Source: a virus
DNA: 36,456 nt
Reading direction: 5' to 3' (one strand)
IMG/VR virus record: IMGVR_UViG_3300022707_000552
Location: 1 to 36,456 of that record
Shown here: positions 1-6,985 of the stretch, piece after piece
Position numbering within the stretch: the stretch's first letter is position 1
How the letters are laid out: every line of letters starts with the position of its first letter
Notes under the pieces: generated by a model
What the model saw: the letters and a program-made list of their open reading frames with translations, nothing else
Databases searched by the model: none
Told to the model about the DNA's origin: nothing
Position numbers and translations under genes: made by a program

Positions 1-26
1 AGTTCGCCTTTCAATTCTTCAGGCAT
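1..26 (-). CDS. 5' end of a hypothetical protein, cut by the window edge
   Basis: An ATG at 26-24 overlaps the stop codon of the preceding gene (ATGCCTGA) and opens a frame reading MPEELKGEL that runs off the left edge. Only eight complete codons are visible, so nothing can be said of function. The overlap style matches the rest of the operon. Confidence 0.55.
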
Positions 27-162
27 ACACGATATAGGTTAATACTGTTGCGAAAACGAACGACGGTATAAATCTAGGGTAAATCTTGTCACCTTTCTTG
101 AATCCTACGGCAAAAAAGAATGTTGCCACCAGATACGAGAGAATCCAAGTGACCGCAATCAT
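19..162 (-). CDS. Small membrane protein, 47 aa
   Basis: Starts at an ATG that overlaps the TGA of the upstream gene (ATGA). Two hydrophobic stretches, about residues 2-19 (ITVAWILSYLV-like, ending AVGF) and 32-46, flank a short charged loop with KKGDK. This predicts a two-helix hairpin in the inner membrane. Such small proteins are common in phages as holin-like or unknown membrane factors, but there is no lysis gene beside it, so no function is assigned. The overlap implies translational coupling. Confidence 0.65.
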   Translation of the reverse strand: MIAVTWILSYLVATFFFAVGFKKGDKIYPRFIPSFVFATVLTYIVYA

Positions 163-317
163 CGTCCTTTGTACCCTGGACTTTTCTTACGTGTAGATCG
201 TGATGCGCGACCCTGCGCCGCAGCCCTACTTCGCGCCCCTGATCCTGTGAAGCATGTTCCCGACTTGCCCCACTTGAAGCCTGACTTCCCACTTTTTGAA
301 CATGTGACTACTGGCAT
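159..317 (-). CDS. Small basic Gly/Ser/Lys-rich protein, 52 aa
   Basis: Starts one base after the stop of the 319-627 gene. It reads MPVVTCSKSGKSGFKWGKSG and continues with TCFTG, a short-linker motif, then an Ala/Arg/Lys-rich tail ending SPGYKGR. From general familiarity, small proteins with a 'C..GK.G.KWG.SG.CYT' head are frequent in metagenomic phages, with no known role. The two Cys and the basic tail could suit nucleic-acid binding, but that is inference. The tail overlaps the next gene by four bases. Confidence 0.7.
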   Translation of the reverse strand: MPVVTCSKSGKSGFKWGKSGTCFTGSGARSRAAAQGRASRSTRKKSPGYKGR

Positions 318-318
318 A

Positions 319-627
319 CTAATCTCTTTTACCCATTGACTTATTCGTGTCCGGAACGATGTCCATGCCGCCCGTTCGCGCTGTCGGCTTCTTCTTTGGC
401 TCTGGTTCGTCGTTGTTTTCGGACTTGACTACGGCTCGTTTCAGTATCTTAATTGAAGGCTCATCAAACGTGGAGGCATCAAACTCACCCCCCTCTTTAG
501 TAACTCCCTGTGGTTTTATCGTGATGCGGTCGCATCCGTGAATCCAGCGAGTGCGCCCTATCGCGATACCCTTGAAAAGTGTTACCTCGTCCTGCACCAA
601 GTCCCCTAGTTGTATCGGTTTTGCCAT
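319..627 (-). CDS. Conserved phage hypothetical protein with a small beta domain, 102 aa
   Basis: The first 60 residues (LGDLVQDEVTLFKGIAIGRT then WIHGCDRITIKPQ) look like a compact beta-rich domain; similar 'D.VT.F.GIA..R..W.NGC.R..V.P' heads occur in many uncharacterised phage proteins. The last 30 residues are a disordered, charged tail with EPEPKKK. It sits in the replication/recombination end of the window, between a Lys-tailed protein and a small basic protein. No catalytic motif is visible. Confidence 0.75.
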   Translation of the reverse strand: MAKPIQLGDLVQDEVTLFKGIAIGRTRWIHGCDRITIKPQGVTKEGGEFDASTFDEPSIKILKRAVVKSENNDEPEPKKKPTARTGGMDIVPDTNKSMGKRD

Positions 628-637
628 ACGTTTTTGG

Positions 638-1522
638 TTATTCTTTTTTCAGTTCGTCGATCTTTTCCATTGCGATACCGATAATGTCGTCTTTGAAGTC
701 CATGCCCAATTTATCTGATTCGCGTGTCTGTTGTGTCAGCACTTCGACCTCCTCAACTGTTTTGCATTTTTTGATTGCTGTTGCAATCATGTCGCCCAAT
801 TCCTGCTCAGTTGTTGCGACGGGCTTCTCCTTTATTTTAGCAGAAGATTGCAGGTACTCCGATACTGGTTTATCCAATTGCTTCACGTTATCGAGCAACA
901 ATTCCATCATCTTCAGTGCGACAGCTTGCGGGATTAGCTTGCGCTGCGCGTTGCGTTGCGCCTTTGAGAGTGCTTTTTCAACCGCAAACGTATTTTTGTA
1001 TCGTCCCTTTCTTCCAACTTTGTAGTATGGCTCAAACTTGCCTCCCCAATAGCCTTCGCCCGTAAGCATATTCTCGGCGTACACCCATACCTCAAATCCT
1101 TTCTCGCCTTCACGTTCGACTTCGCCTTTTTCTAGATACTGCGGATTAACACGAATCTTGTAGCCCGAATCTTTGCGACGGCTCAACATACGCACAACCT
1201 CGTCAACTCCCTGGACGGTAAGACCGCGCACGGGGTTTCCATCCTGCTTAAATTCGTAAACGAAACTCGGTATGACCGATCCAAGAATCCCTTCCTCAAT
1301 GAGCTTATCGTCGGCCATTTCCTGCGCGATGATGAACTGCATGTCTGGCGAAATTGGACTGACAACTGTGATCGTCCTCGGCTTGCGCCGTTTCGTAACT
1401 TTGCGCTTTTTCTTCCCTTTTAGGGGCTTCTTTGTAGATTTCTTGTTTGAAACGGCCTTAACTGCCTTCTTTTTGGACGTTTTAGGTGTTTTCTTTTTGG
1501 GTGCTTTTTTGGTGGCTGCCAT
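638..1522 (-). CDS. Lys-tailed protein, possible ssDNA-annealing type recombinase
   Basis: Residues 1-52 are a histone H1-like tail of Lys, Ala, Thr and Pro (KKAPKKKTPKTSKKK). The core (about 60-215) has GLTVQGVDEVVRMLSRR, a beta-rich stretch with EVWVYAENMLTGEGYWGGKF, and the helix AVEKALSKAQRNAQRKLIPQ. The 'A.SKAQRNA.R.LIP' helix resembles phage proteins grouped near Rad52/ERF/RecT-type annealing proteins, and the neighbour is a replication protein. That assignment is inference from pattern and context; I see no decisive motif. A structure-based search against ERF, Sak and Rad52 folds would settle it. Confidence 0.6.
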   Translation of the reverse strand: MAATKKAPKKKTPKTSKKKAVKAVSNKKSTKKPLKGKKKRKVTKRRKPRTITVVSPISPDMQFIIAQEMADDKLIEEGILGSVIPSFVYEFKQDGNPVRGLTVQGVDEVVRMLSRRKDSGYKIRVNPQYLEKGEVEREGEKGFEVWVYAENMLTGEGYWGGKFEPYYKVGRKGRYKNTFAVEKALSKAQRNAQRKLIPQAVALKMMELLLDNVKQLDKPVSEYLQSSAKIKEKPVATTEQELGDMIATAIKKCKTVEEVEVLTQQTRESDKLGMDFKDDIIGIAMEKIDELKKE

Positions 1523-1551
1523 TGTATTAGTTTATTTTTTCGTACTATACA

Positions 1552-2055
1552 TTAAATCTTCTTAGTGACAAGACTTACCGTCGTATCCCGTTCGTCCCAA
1601 TGCAGTTCCAACAGGGGCTCATGCACTTCTGGCGGCATAAACGGCTCGTCTGGATTCGCTTTGAAATATAACTCTCCCAATACGATCGCTTCCTCAACTA
1701 CTTTCACTGGCGGGTACTTCTCCTTCAAGTGACTTCGAGTGAACCACCTGAAACTGAAACGACCCATTTCTTTCTCTGAGCGTTCCCGTGGAGAGAGCTT
1801 CAGCATCGCGATCCTATTCTCCGCATCCTCGCGTGCGTACCTTGCAACAGGGTCATCCATTTCAGTGCGTACAGGATCGAGATCAACACCGACAATTTCA
1901 CCGAATGCTCCCGCCCAGTCGCCGAGATCAACCTTTGCGTCATCCGGCGCTTTGGGTACGTCATCAGTACCAAGCCAACGCTCCTTCACCTTTACGGCGC
2001 GATCGTTTGTCATTTCGATTCCTGCGCGTCTGCGCTTCACGTATACTTTTGCCAT
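1552..2055 (-). CDS. Hypothetical protein, 167 aa
   Basis: I chose the ATG at 2055 (MAKVYVKRRRAGIEM). A TTG at 2061 overlapping the previous stop would add two residues. The protein has a basic start, an acidic middle (DDAKVDLGDWAG) and a helical segment with SPRERSEKEMGRFSF. No family is recognised. It lies between the O-like replication protein and the Lys-tailed protein, so a role in replication or recombination is possible but unproven. Confidence 0.7.
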   Translation of the reverse strand: MAKVYVKRRRAGIEMTNDRAVKVKERWLGTDDVPKAPDDAKVDLGDWAGAFGEIVGVDLDPVRTEMDDPVARYAREDAENRIAMLKLSPRERSEKEMGRFSFRWFTRSHLKEKYPPVKVVEEAIVLGELYFKANPDEPFMPPEVHEPLLELHWDERDTTVSLVTKKI

Positions 2056-2057
2056 GC

Positions 2058-2729
2058 TCAAATCTTTTCTACAGTTGCTTTTTTGACTTCAGGCATTTCG
2101 TCATCCCATCGTTCCTGATTCAACCATGTCGCCCCGTGAGGTATAAACTTCGTGCCGTGTTCTGTCCATTGCTCTGATTTCTTCTGCACTTCGAGCGCGG
2201 TAAGGATCTTCTGCAACAGTTCTTGTGTCAGCTTCAGCTTGTCCCACGATCGGCGGGCGTTTTTCTTGCTCGTTTTGCGTGGGTACGCTTTCCAGAAAAT
2301 ATCAAATGCTTCATCCTTTCTTTTCTGTTCTATACTGTTCTTCTCTATTCTAGCGTTACTTCCGTTACTTGTCGCGTTACGCTTGTCCCTGAGTTTCTGT
2401 TGTCTTTCAGCGTTTGTCAAGTTAGTAGCTTGTCGTTTTGCGAAATTTACTACAAGGATTTCACCCCCATTGTCTTCATCGACTTCAATCAAGTTGAGTG
2501 AAGCGAACTTGTCGAGCACGCCATCCAGGGCATCCCAATCGTCGCCGTTCGGCTCCGCTCCGGTCATCACTTTCAACCTACCCTCTGTGAAGAATTTTAT
2601 GCGCCCGTCATCCGTTTGTGACGCAAGGCACAGTAAAACAACAAATGCCGCCTTCTCCACAGGAGTCAGCAACATTATCTTCGGGTCTGTCATCCAGTCT
2701 TGCCCGTAGAACTTGAACCAATGCGACAT
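2058..2729 (-). CDS. Phage replication initiation / helicase-loader type protein (O-like)
   Basis: The N-terminal 100 residues (WFKFYGQDWMTDPKIMLLTP, then KAAFVVLLCLAS) resemble the winged-helix replisome-organiser domain of phage replication proteins. A charged linker follows. The C-terminal part carries the pattern FDIFWKAYPRK, ARRSWDKL, and IPHGATWLNQERWDDE, which is typical of lambda O-like and DnaD-like phage proteins. It would bind the origin or load a helicase in the cytoplasm. It has its own promoter just upstream (2754-2781). No helicase gene is in the window, so the partner is unknown. Confidence 0.8.
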   Translation of the reverse strand: MSHWFKFYGQDWMTDPKIMLLTPVEKAAFVVLLCLASQTDDGRIKFFTEGRLKVMTGAEPNGDDWDALDGVLDKFASLNLIEVDEDNGGEILVVNFAKRQATNLTNAERQQKLRDKRNATSNGSNARIEKNSIEQKRKDEAFDIFWKAYPRKTSKKNARRSWDKLKLTQELLQKILTALEVQKKSEQWTEHGTKFIPHGATWLNQERWDDEMPEVKKATVEKI

Positions 2730-2748
2730 AAGTAACTGTTTAGGTATA

Positions 2749-2781
2749 ATTATAGTTTAGCAAAAAAGTAAGATATGTCAA
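2749..2781 (-). promoter_or_regulatory. Sigma70-type promoter for the replication gene
   Basis: A perfect TTGACA (-35, 2776-2781) is separated by 16 bp from TAAACT (-10, 2754-2759), which has an upstream TG (TGCTAAACT). A second box TATAAT overlaps at 2749-2754 but is 21 bp from the -35. The site lies in the only gap between the lytic transglycosylase gene and the replication gene, about 25 nt before the latter's start. Confidence 0.65.
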
Positions 2782-2793
2782 TGTCTCATCGGA

Positions 2794-3363
2794 TTATTTA
2801 AGGATTTTTCCCGCTTCAATCTCGTCCCCTGAAATGAAAGCATCAGACTCGCTCCAACATGCGTATGTCCCCCAATCAGACTCAGGCGTTCCCCAGTGTG
2901 TAGATCCTTCATTCGCCAACAGCCAAGCTCCCGCCATAGCGTTACACTCTGCATCGAACACTCTACTGAACCCCGTACAACTGGCAACTGGTTCGCCAAG
3001 TACACCCATCTGTCGGATCGTTTCTTCCCATCGTGACGGTATGAATTGATACAGGCCCATCCCCGCATCGCATCCGTACTGCTCATTACATATTCCAGCT
3101 TCAAATTCTGATTCACATTCGACGATCGCAAGAGCGAGAGATACGTTTGCGCCGTATTTCACCGCATATTCCGCCACAAGAGCGTCATTAAGTTTGATTA
3201 CCTCATTTTCAACTACCGGACACGCCGAAATCTCATCATTTAGGCAGTTCTCTCGCACCGTCTGTGATGTTTCTTCAATAGTTGGGGTAATGTATACAAA
3301 TGCCGCGAAAACGCCTGTGCAGGCGATTGTGAGGATCAAAAATGTGAAGAAACTGGCTTTCAT
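2794..3363 (-). CDS. Cys-rich soluble lytic transglycosylase-like muramidase with N-terminal membrane anchor
   Basis: Residues 4-25 form one hydrophobic segment (signal anchor or signal peptide). Residues 60-170 are a lysozyme-like transglycosylase domain: the catalytic Glu is probably E84 in VECESEF, followed by GMGLYQFIPSRW (the 'GLMQ..P' motif) and CNAMAGAWLL (the 'N...G..YL' motif). It would cut peptidoglycan glycan strands outside the cytoplasmic membrane. Eight Cys lie outside the anchor, which suggests disulfides in an oxidising compartment. It is far from the amidase/holin pair (5.2-6.0 kb), so it may serve lysis or DNA entry. Confidence 0.85.
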   Translation of the reverse strand: MKASFFTFLILTIACTGVFAAFVYITPTIEETSQTVRENCLNDEISACPVVENEVIKLNDALVAEYAVKYGANVSLALAIVECESEFEAGICNEQYGCDAGMGLYQFIPSRWEETIRQMGVLGEPVASCTGFSRVFDAECNAMAGAWLLANEGSTHWGTPESDWGTYACWSESDAFISGDEIEAGKILK

Positions 3364-3369
3364 GCGGGT

Positions 3370-3591
3370 TTACCCTTCTTTGAGCTCAATCCCGTAGTGG
3401 AGGCATTGTTCATCTTGCCAAGTTGTCGAGTGGAATCCGTAGTATCCTTCACCCGTTTCCCATGCCTTCCATTTAAGACATTCCATTTCTTCGTACCTAG
3501 ATATTCCGATAAAAAAAGCTGTAAAAATTAGGAGCATGAAAATAAATGCACCCAAAAACATCGCTCCCCATTTTATTGCTTCGCGTAACAT
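3370..3591 (-). CDS. Small membrane protein, 73 aa
   Basis: I chose the ATG at 3591, which follows the upstream stop as TGATATG; longer in-frame extensions would run into the upstream gene. Residues 10-30 (AMFLGAFIFMLLIFTAFFIGI) are one strong transmembrane helix. The rest is a Trp/Tyr-rich tail (WKAWETGEGYYGFHSTTW) with two Cys. It directly precedes the transglycosylase gene and may be a membrane partner; function unknown. Confidence 0.7.
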   Translation of the reverse strand: MLREAIKWGAMFLGAFIFMLLIFTAFFIGISRYEEMECLKWKAWETGEGYYGFHSTTWQDEQCLHYGIELKEG

Positions 3592-3592
3592 A

Positions 3593-3793
3593 TCAGTCGG
3601 CTTCGTGCGCCGCTTCTCGGCGTTCGCGCTCCCCTGCAAGTATATCACCTTCAATGCCCTGCCGGATTTCTTCGTCGCCGTCATTCTGTCCATATATTCC
3701 ATGACCCCCTAAGTTGTCATGCCAACCACAAACATCATTTATCGTGCAGTAGCAAGCCGACTTCGATACGCCATACTTGTCAAAATCGTCCAT
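3593..3793 (-). CDS. Small acidic hypothetical protein, 66 aa
   Basis: Begins at ATG 3793 in a TGATATG junction with the HTH gene upstream and ends one base before the next start. The sequence has three Cys (SACYCTINDVCGWH) near the N-terminus and an acidic C-terminal half (NDGDEEIRQGIEGD). No family is recognised. Both junctions fit tight packing, which supports it over the competing frame across 3593-3702. Confidence 0.6.
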   Translation of the reverse strand: MDDFDKYGVSKSACYCTINDVCGWHDNLGGHGIYGQNDGDEEIRQGIEGDILAGERERREAAHEAD

Positions 3794-3794
3794 A

Positions 3795-4034
3795 TCAGTC
3801 GATTAGTTTTATCCCAATGACAACTTCCGCACCGAGAACATTCGCCCATGATTCTAGCTGTGCGAGGTTCGGGCTACGGGTTCCTGTCTCGAAGTGCGAT
3901 ATCCCCATGTGAGAAATACCTAGCGCGATTGCAACTTCCCTCTGCGTAAATCCTTCCGACAATCTAATCGCTCTAAGAACTTTGGCGTATTCGGGGGCTT
4001 CCTTTTTGATTTCGATGCTGTGATTTACTTTCAT
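3795..4034 (-). CDS. XRE/Cro-type helix-turn-helix DNA-binding protein
   Basis: A 79-residue protein almost entirely made of the HTH_3 fold: EYAKVLRAIRLSEGFTQREV, ALGISHMGISHFETGTRSPN and LAQLESWANVLGAEV match the Cro/CI repressor pattern, with TQREVAIALGIS and SHFETG as the recognition turn. It would bind operator DNA as a dimer. It sits in a run of small genes downstream of the 5071-5098 promoter. No partner repressor or integrase is seen, so it may tune phage transcription rather than control lysogeny. Confidence 0.85.
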   Translation of the reverse strand: MKVNHSIEIKKEAPEYAKVLRAIRLSEGFTQREVAIALGISHMGISHFETGTRSPNLAQLESWANVLGAEVVIGIKLID

Positions 4035-4279
4035 TCGTCTGTCTCTTTATCGTCCATCAGTTGACCCCATTTTGCGTTCTTGTAAAGCCGTCGAAGCGCT
4101 CCCATGGGTGTGCTAGCAAGACCCTCATAAACATCATCGTGACCCTCGATATGCTTCGCTGTTGCACGCCACTGGTAGGGATACGGTGGCACTATATCTC
4201 CTGCGGTACTGAAGGCTTCGAGGCGATCGAACTCTGCACCAATTTCTTTCAGTTTATTCAAATAGTATTTGTAATTCAT
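4031..4279 (-). CDS. Hypothetical protein, 82 aa
   Basis: Overlaps the HTH gene's start by four bases and the upstream gene's stop by four bases, so it belongs to one coupled cluster. It begins MNYKYYLNKLKEIGAEFDRL (a helix) and ends with an acidic tail (MDDKETDE). It contains RATAKHIEGHDDVYEGLAS, TPMGALRRLYKNA. No family recognised. Confidence 0.7.
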   Translation of the reverse strand: MNYKYYLNKLKEIGAEFDRLEAFSTAGDIVPPYPYQWRATAKHIEGHDDVYEGLASTPMGALRRLYKNAKWGQLMDDKETDE

Positions 4280-4488
4280 TTCTTTTTCTCAGTTTCCAGT
4301 CCGAGCCCCAAATCCAATCCCGCAGCCTCAATCAATTTCTTTCCGGCTACGGCGCTTACATGAAAATCGTGCCCAAACTCCCTGACTACGGCCGCGCGGT
4401 ATTCGTGCGGCACGTCTTCCTTTGAATCAAGAATCGTCCACCCGTTCCCAGGATGGTAGTACACGATGTATGTGACTCGGACTCTCAT
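4276..4488 (-). CDS. Hypothetical protein, 70 aa
   Basis: A small alpha/beta-looking protein: VRVTYIVYYHPGNGWTILDS, then EYRAAVVREFGHDF, ending with a Lys/Glu tail. It starts three bases after the stop of the 4492-4650 gene and overlaps the next gene by four bases. No family recognised. Operon context is the only clue. Confidence 0.7.
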   Translation of the reverse strand: MRVRVTYIVYYHPGNGWTILDSKEDVPHEYRAAVVREFGHDFHVSAVAGKKLIEAAGLDLGLGLETEKKK

Positions 4489-4491
4489 GCG

Positions 4492-4650
4492 CTAATCAAA
4501 AACTATCTTCGTTCGATTCTTCTTGTGCGCTTGCGCCCTATGCGTTTCAAATGCCCTTAGCATCAGCAGTAGAACCTGTTTCGCAAATTTCTTCTGAGAG
4601 TCACTACCGTGGCGCATTTCAATCTTGATATTGATTGTTTCGGTTTCCAT
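4492..4650 (-). CDS. Small hypothetical protein, 52 aa
   Basis: The ATG at 4650 opens a 52-residue frame starting METETINIKIEMRHG and ending with a basic stretch (RAQAHKKNRTKIVFD). It fills the gap between its neighbours almost exactly (6 nt and 3 nt to each). Middle helix KKFAKQVLLLMLRAF. Probably a real micro-gene; function unknown. Confidence 0.65.
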   Translation of the reverse strand: METETINIKIEMRHGSDSQKKFAKQVLLLMLRAFETHRAQAHKKNRTKIVFD

Positions 4651-4656
4651 GCCCAA

Positions 4657-5046
4657 TCAACCGAGTATATCCTTCAGAATTGCAAGGTGATCGTGTCCAC
4701 TGTGATCGTTTTGACTGTGATCGCTTTCTTTGAATGTAATCACCCAAGTCTTTTCATCCAATTTCAGTTGCTCCGCCATTGCTCCATTCAAATCTACCTC
4801 CGCGTGTTCTGAGCGAAATCGCGCCCATGCTAAATTTTGCATCGCCCTTCCGTATTCCTGCAACAGAGTCAATTTCTTCTTCTCCTTACCAGTAAGTTCA
4901 TCCAACAAGGGCGTGATATCGTTTTCAGGTCGCTTCAACCATTCGTGGCTCTCTCCTAGAATCTTCGCAATTTTCTCATCTAAAACCTGCCGCTCCTTCC
5001 ACATTTCTACGAACCACTTTGGTGCTTTTACTTGATTGTCCTGCAT
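4657..5046 (-). CDS. Helical hypothetical protein with His-rich C-terminus, 129 aa
   Basis: Mostly charged helices (EMWKERQVLDEKIAKILGE, LTGKEKKKLTLLQEYGRAM). The C-terminal part has DHSQNDHSGHDHLAILKDIL, where four His and Asp could bind metal, though that is only suggested by composition. It is the first gene behind the 5071-5098 promoter and starts a cluster that runs to the HTH and transglycosylase genes. Confidence 0.75.
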   Translation of the reverse strand: MQDNQVKAPKWFVEMWKERQVLDEKIAKILGESHEWLKRPENDITPLLDELTGKEKKKLTLLQEYGRAMQNLAWARFRSEHAEVDLNGAMAEQLKLDEKTWVITFKESDHSQNDHSGHDHLAILKDILG

Positions 5047-5070
5047 AGTATTATTGTTTAATTTACAACA

Positions 5071-5098
5071 ACACTATCAGATATGTGCGGTATGTCAA
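5071..5098 (-). promoter_or_regulatory. Sigma70-type promoter for the 5046-2794 gene cluster
   Basis: TTGACA at 5093-5098, a 16-bp spacer and TAGTGT at 5071-5076, with TG just before the -10 (TGATAGTGT). The spacing and perfect -35 copy those of the 2754-2781 promoter. It lies in a 130-bp non-coding gap after a hairpin, about 25 nt before the 5046 start codon. Confidence 0.6.
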
Positions 5099-5100
5099 TA

Positions 5101-5131
5101 GACAAAACCACCCATAAAGAGTGGTTGTGTC
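5101..5131 (-). terminator. Hairpin downstream of the lysis genes, probable weak terminator
   Basis: Arms GACAAAACCAC and GTGGTTGTGTC pair with one mismatch (10 of 11 bp) around a 9-nt loop. It lies between the end of the holin-like gene and the next promoter, the expected place for a terminator. The downstream U tract is poor, with the T run inside the stem, so efficiency is uncertain. Confidence 0.4.
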
Positions 5132-5176
5132 CCGTGCGGTGCGCAAGTCCGTAGTGGACATACTCACGATAACTGC

Positions 5177-5380
5177 CTAAACAGCGTCACGCAACCGATA
5201 ATTCCTCAATGCCTTCGATCCTTGGTTGAGCAATGCACCCAAGAATACGATCGCGTATGCCGGCAGGGGCAAGAGTGGCAAAAGCTCCGTAAGATCGGCG
5301 ATCACCAACGGTGTACCGAACCATAGAACCTGCCACGCAAGCGACTTACCACGTTTCACTAATTCTGCTTTCCAGTCCAT
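5177..5380 (-). CDS. Holin-like membrane protein, 67 aa
   Basis: I chose the ATG at 5380 because it has the strongest ribosome-binding site seen here (GGGGGTGAG seven bases upstream). Residues 17-34 (AWQVLWFGTPLVIADLTELL) and 36-53 (LPLPAYAIVFLGALL) are hydrophobic, with a basic N-terminus and a basic tail (RNYRLRD). It follows the amidase gene, which fits a holin releasing or activating that enzyme. The open frame extends upstream to an ATG at 5503 adding 41 residues with six Cys; that extension is less likely. No sequence-level holin family is recognised. Confidence 0.65.
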   Translation of the reverse strand: MDWKAELVKRGKSLAWQVLWFGTPLVIADLTELLPLLPLPAYAIVFLGALLNQGSKALRNYRLRDAV

Positions 5381-5507
5381 AAAACTCACCCCCTTTCGTT
5401 TGGGACACACGAAACCACACCCGATCCCGTAGACCCTACATTGCCGCAGCAAATCTAATTGTTCGCCTTCATTCTCACACGCCCATGAGCAGCTATGCAG
5501 CATACAT

Positions 5508-6050
5508 TTAGAGCGTCCTGGCTATCTCACCAGCTTCTTGCAGGAGCGCGATGAGTTTCCTTGCCCGTTCAGGTCTTGTATTCTCGTCGTCTTCGGCCTT
5601 CTCCCTTGCGATTCGCCTCGCGAGCAGACTTTCTGCCCATGTGTCTGGTAAACTCGACCCATAACATGACTTCGGCGCAAATGCGCGGTGTGGGTAGACG
5701 TTTTCCGGCGCGATGCCGTAAACGGTGTGAAGCTGAAACATTAACTTCGTTAGCTGTTCTACCTGTATCTTCGTGGGTTGCTCGTTGTCGAAGTTTCCGG
5801 CGAGGCAGATGCCGACGCTCTTGAAATTCATCCCCTTCTGCTTGGTGTGCGCCCCCCCTTCAGTGTTTAAGCGTCCTTGCGTGATATTCCCGCGACCGGA
5901 AATGAAATACTGATAGCCGATGTAGTACCCTAGCGCACTCTTAAAGTTCCATTTCTTTTTGTGGTATCGGTTGACCGCATCAAACGTGGTTGAATCACGG
6001 GCTGTTGCCGTGTGATGCACGATGATGTTTTCGGGTTTGTTGAGTTTCAT
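5508..6050 (-). CDS. N-acetylmuramoyl-L-alanine amidase (Amidase_2 / T7-lysozyme type endolysin)
   Basis: Zn-dependent endolysin cutting the muramyl-peptide amide bond. Visible motifs: IIVHHTATARD (H12/H13), GGAHTKQKGMNFKSVGICL (H68 region), and YPHRAFAPKSCYG with H121, K127 and C129. The H-H-C ligand set and the Lys two residues before the Cys match the spacing in T7 lysozyme. A helical C-terminal tail of about 40 residues follows. No signal peptide, so it needs the holin-like protein encoded next. Starts at an ATGA overlap with the metallophosphoesterase stop. Confidence 0.92.
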   Translation of the reverse strand: MKLNKPENIIVHHTATARDSTTFDAVNRYHKKKWNFKSALGYYIGYQYFISGRGNITQGRLNTEGGAHTKQKGMNFKSVGICLAGNFDNEQPTKIQVEQLTKLMFQLHTVYGIAPENVYPHRAFAPKSCYGSSLPDTWAESLLARRIAREKAEDDENTRPERARKLIALLQEAGEIARTL

Positions 6051-6808
6051 ATAGAAATAATCGGGTCAAATCTCGTGCCATCGAGCCTAATCTTCGGTGT
6101 TCCGGTCTTCGCTGGTGCAAATCCCTTCATTTCGCCATAGCTCCCCTGGTAATTGAGATACGCCCCCGTAAGTACATAATACCTCTTATGCTCCTTCACT
6201 GTTTTGTTTCGGCTATCAATCTTCAAAACCCTGTCCGATCCGACCCATAGATCATGCACATGTGCCATTAAGAAAATATCAGCGTCCCTGTGGTGTGCGA
6301 GTCTCTGGACTGCGTTGATCTTTCCCGTGAGCGTCGTACCTCCACTTGCCCCGTGCATCGCGAATATCTTGTAATTGATCTTTCCTACTGTGAGGTATGC
6401 GAATATCGAGAATCCGAGATACCTGATGCCGAGAATGTCGCAAATGTTCTTCGTGATGTTGATGCCACTCTCGTTGGCCGTTCGCCATTCGTGATTGCCT
6501 ATGACTGCTCCGAGTATCAGTCCCCGATCCGCGAGTGGTCGCAGCAGTTCGACCGCCTTATCCTGTTGCTCCTGGGGCGACATGATCTGCTCATAGTTGC
6601 CGGAGCCGACGCTGTTCCTCGTCGCGTTTTCTACAATGTCACCGAGCAACATCACCCAAGCGTCATTGTCTAAAGCCCATTGAACTGTACGTTTCGCCTT
6701 CGCGTAGTCGCATGTAGGCGCACCGATATGCACGTCTGAAAGTGGCAACAGATGTTTGTGCTTGCGTTCTGCAATAGCACGGATAAGTCGTGGGCTTCTA
6801 TCTTTCAT
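6047..6808 (-). CDS. Calcineurin-like metallophosphoesterase
   Basis: Carries all core motifs of the family: LSDVHIG (D25, H27), LLGDIVENA (D57), GNHEW (104-108), the His in FAMHGASGG, and MAHVHDLW. These bind two metals and hydrolyse phosphodiesters or phosphomonoesters. The substrate (nucleic acid, nucleotide or other) cannot be told. It lies between tail genes and the amidase and overlaps the latter, an odd place for an SbcD-like nuclease; family members in phage lysis regions are known but unassigned. Confidence 0.88.
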   Translation of the reverse strand: MKDRSPRLIRAIAERKHKHLLPLSDVHIGAPTCDYAKAKRTVQWALDNDAWVMLLGDIVENATRNSVGSGNYEQIMSPQEQQDKAVELLRPLADRGLILGAVIGNHEWRTANESGINITKNICDILGIRYLGFSIFAYLTVGKINYKIFAMHGASGGTTLTGKINAVQRLAHHRDADIFLMAHVHDLWVGSDRVLKIDSRNKTVKEHKRYYVLTGAYLNYQGSYGEMKGFAPAKTGTPKIRLDGTRFDPIISI

Positions 6809-6942
6809 TTGATATTTTTGGCACCGTCCCCTCCCGAACCATCAACACCATAATGGAGCAAACAGTAAGGGAAGTTTGGTATGGACAGTTACAAGGGCGA
6901 AACGCATTAAGCCATTACAGTTGAATGCTTGGGCTTCGACGA

Positions 6943-6972
6943 CCGCCCACCTCCACCCACCGAAATGGGCGG
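6943..6972 (-). other. GC-rich inverted repeat in a 177-bp non-coding gap
   Basis: CCGCCCA (6943-6949) and TGGGCGG (6966-6972) are perfect 7-bp arms around a 16-nt loop that is itself C/G-rich. It lies just after the stop of the 6986-7216 gene, so it may end or pause transcription, but no T run follows on the minus strand. The rest of 6809-6985 holds only frames under 22 codons that I do not trust. Confidence 0.35.
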
Positions 6973-6985
6973 GGGAGGAATGTCC

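Noticed and set aside
89-292. A 67-codon minus-strand frame rich in Arg and Ser
   Set aside because: It is the shadow of two better, coupled genes (159-317 and 19-162) that fit the tiling and have sensible composition.
2749-2781. TTGACA with the perfect TATAAT as a promoter pair
   Set aside because: The spacing is 21 bp, too long; TAAACT at 16 bp is the better partner.
3592-3702. Longer start for the 3370-3591 membrane protein at 3702
   Set aside because: It would overlap the 3593-3793 gene by over 100 bp, whereas the 3591 ATG sits in a TGATATG junction.
5381-5503. In-frame N-terminal extension of the holin-like gene with six Cys
   Set aside because: The ATG at 5380 has a strong Shine-Dalgarno site and gives a normal holin size; the extension has none.
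6809-6985. Short frames of 14-21 codons on the minus strand in the gap before the phosphoesterase
   Set aside because: Too short and without ribosome-binding or coupling signals.
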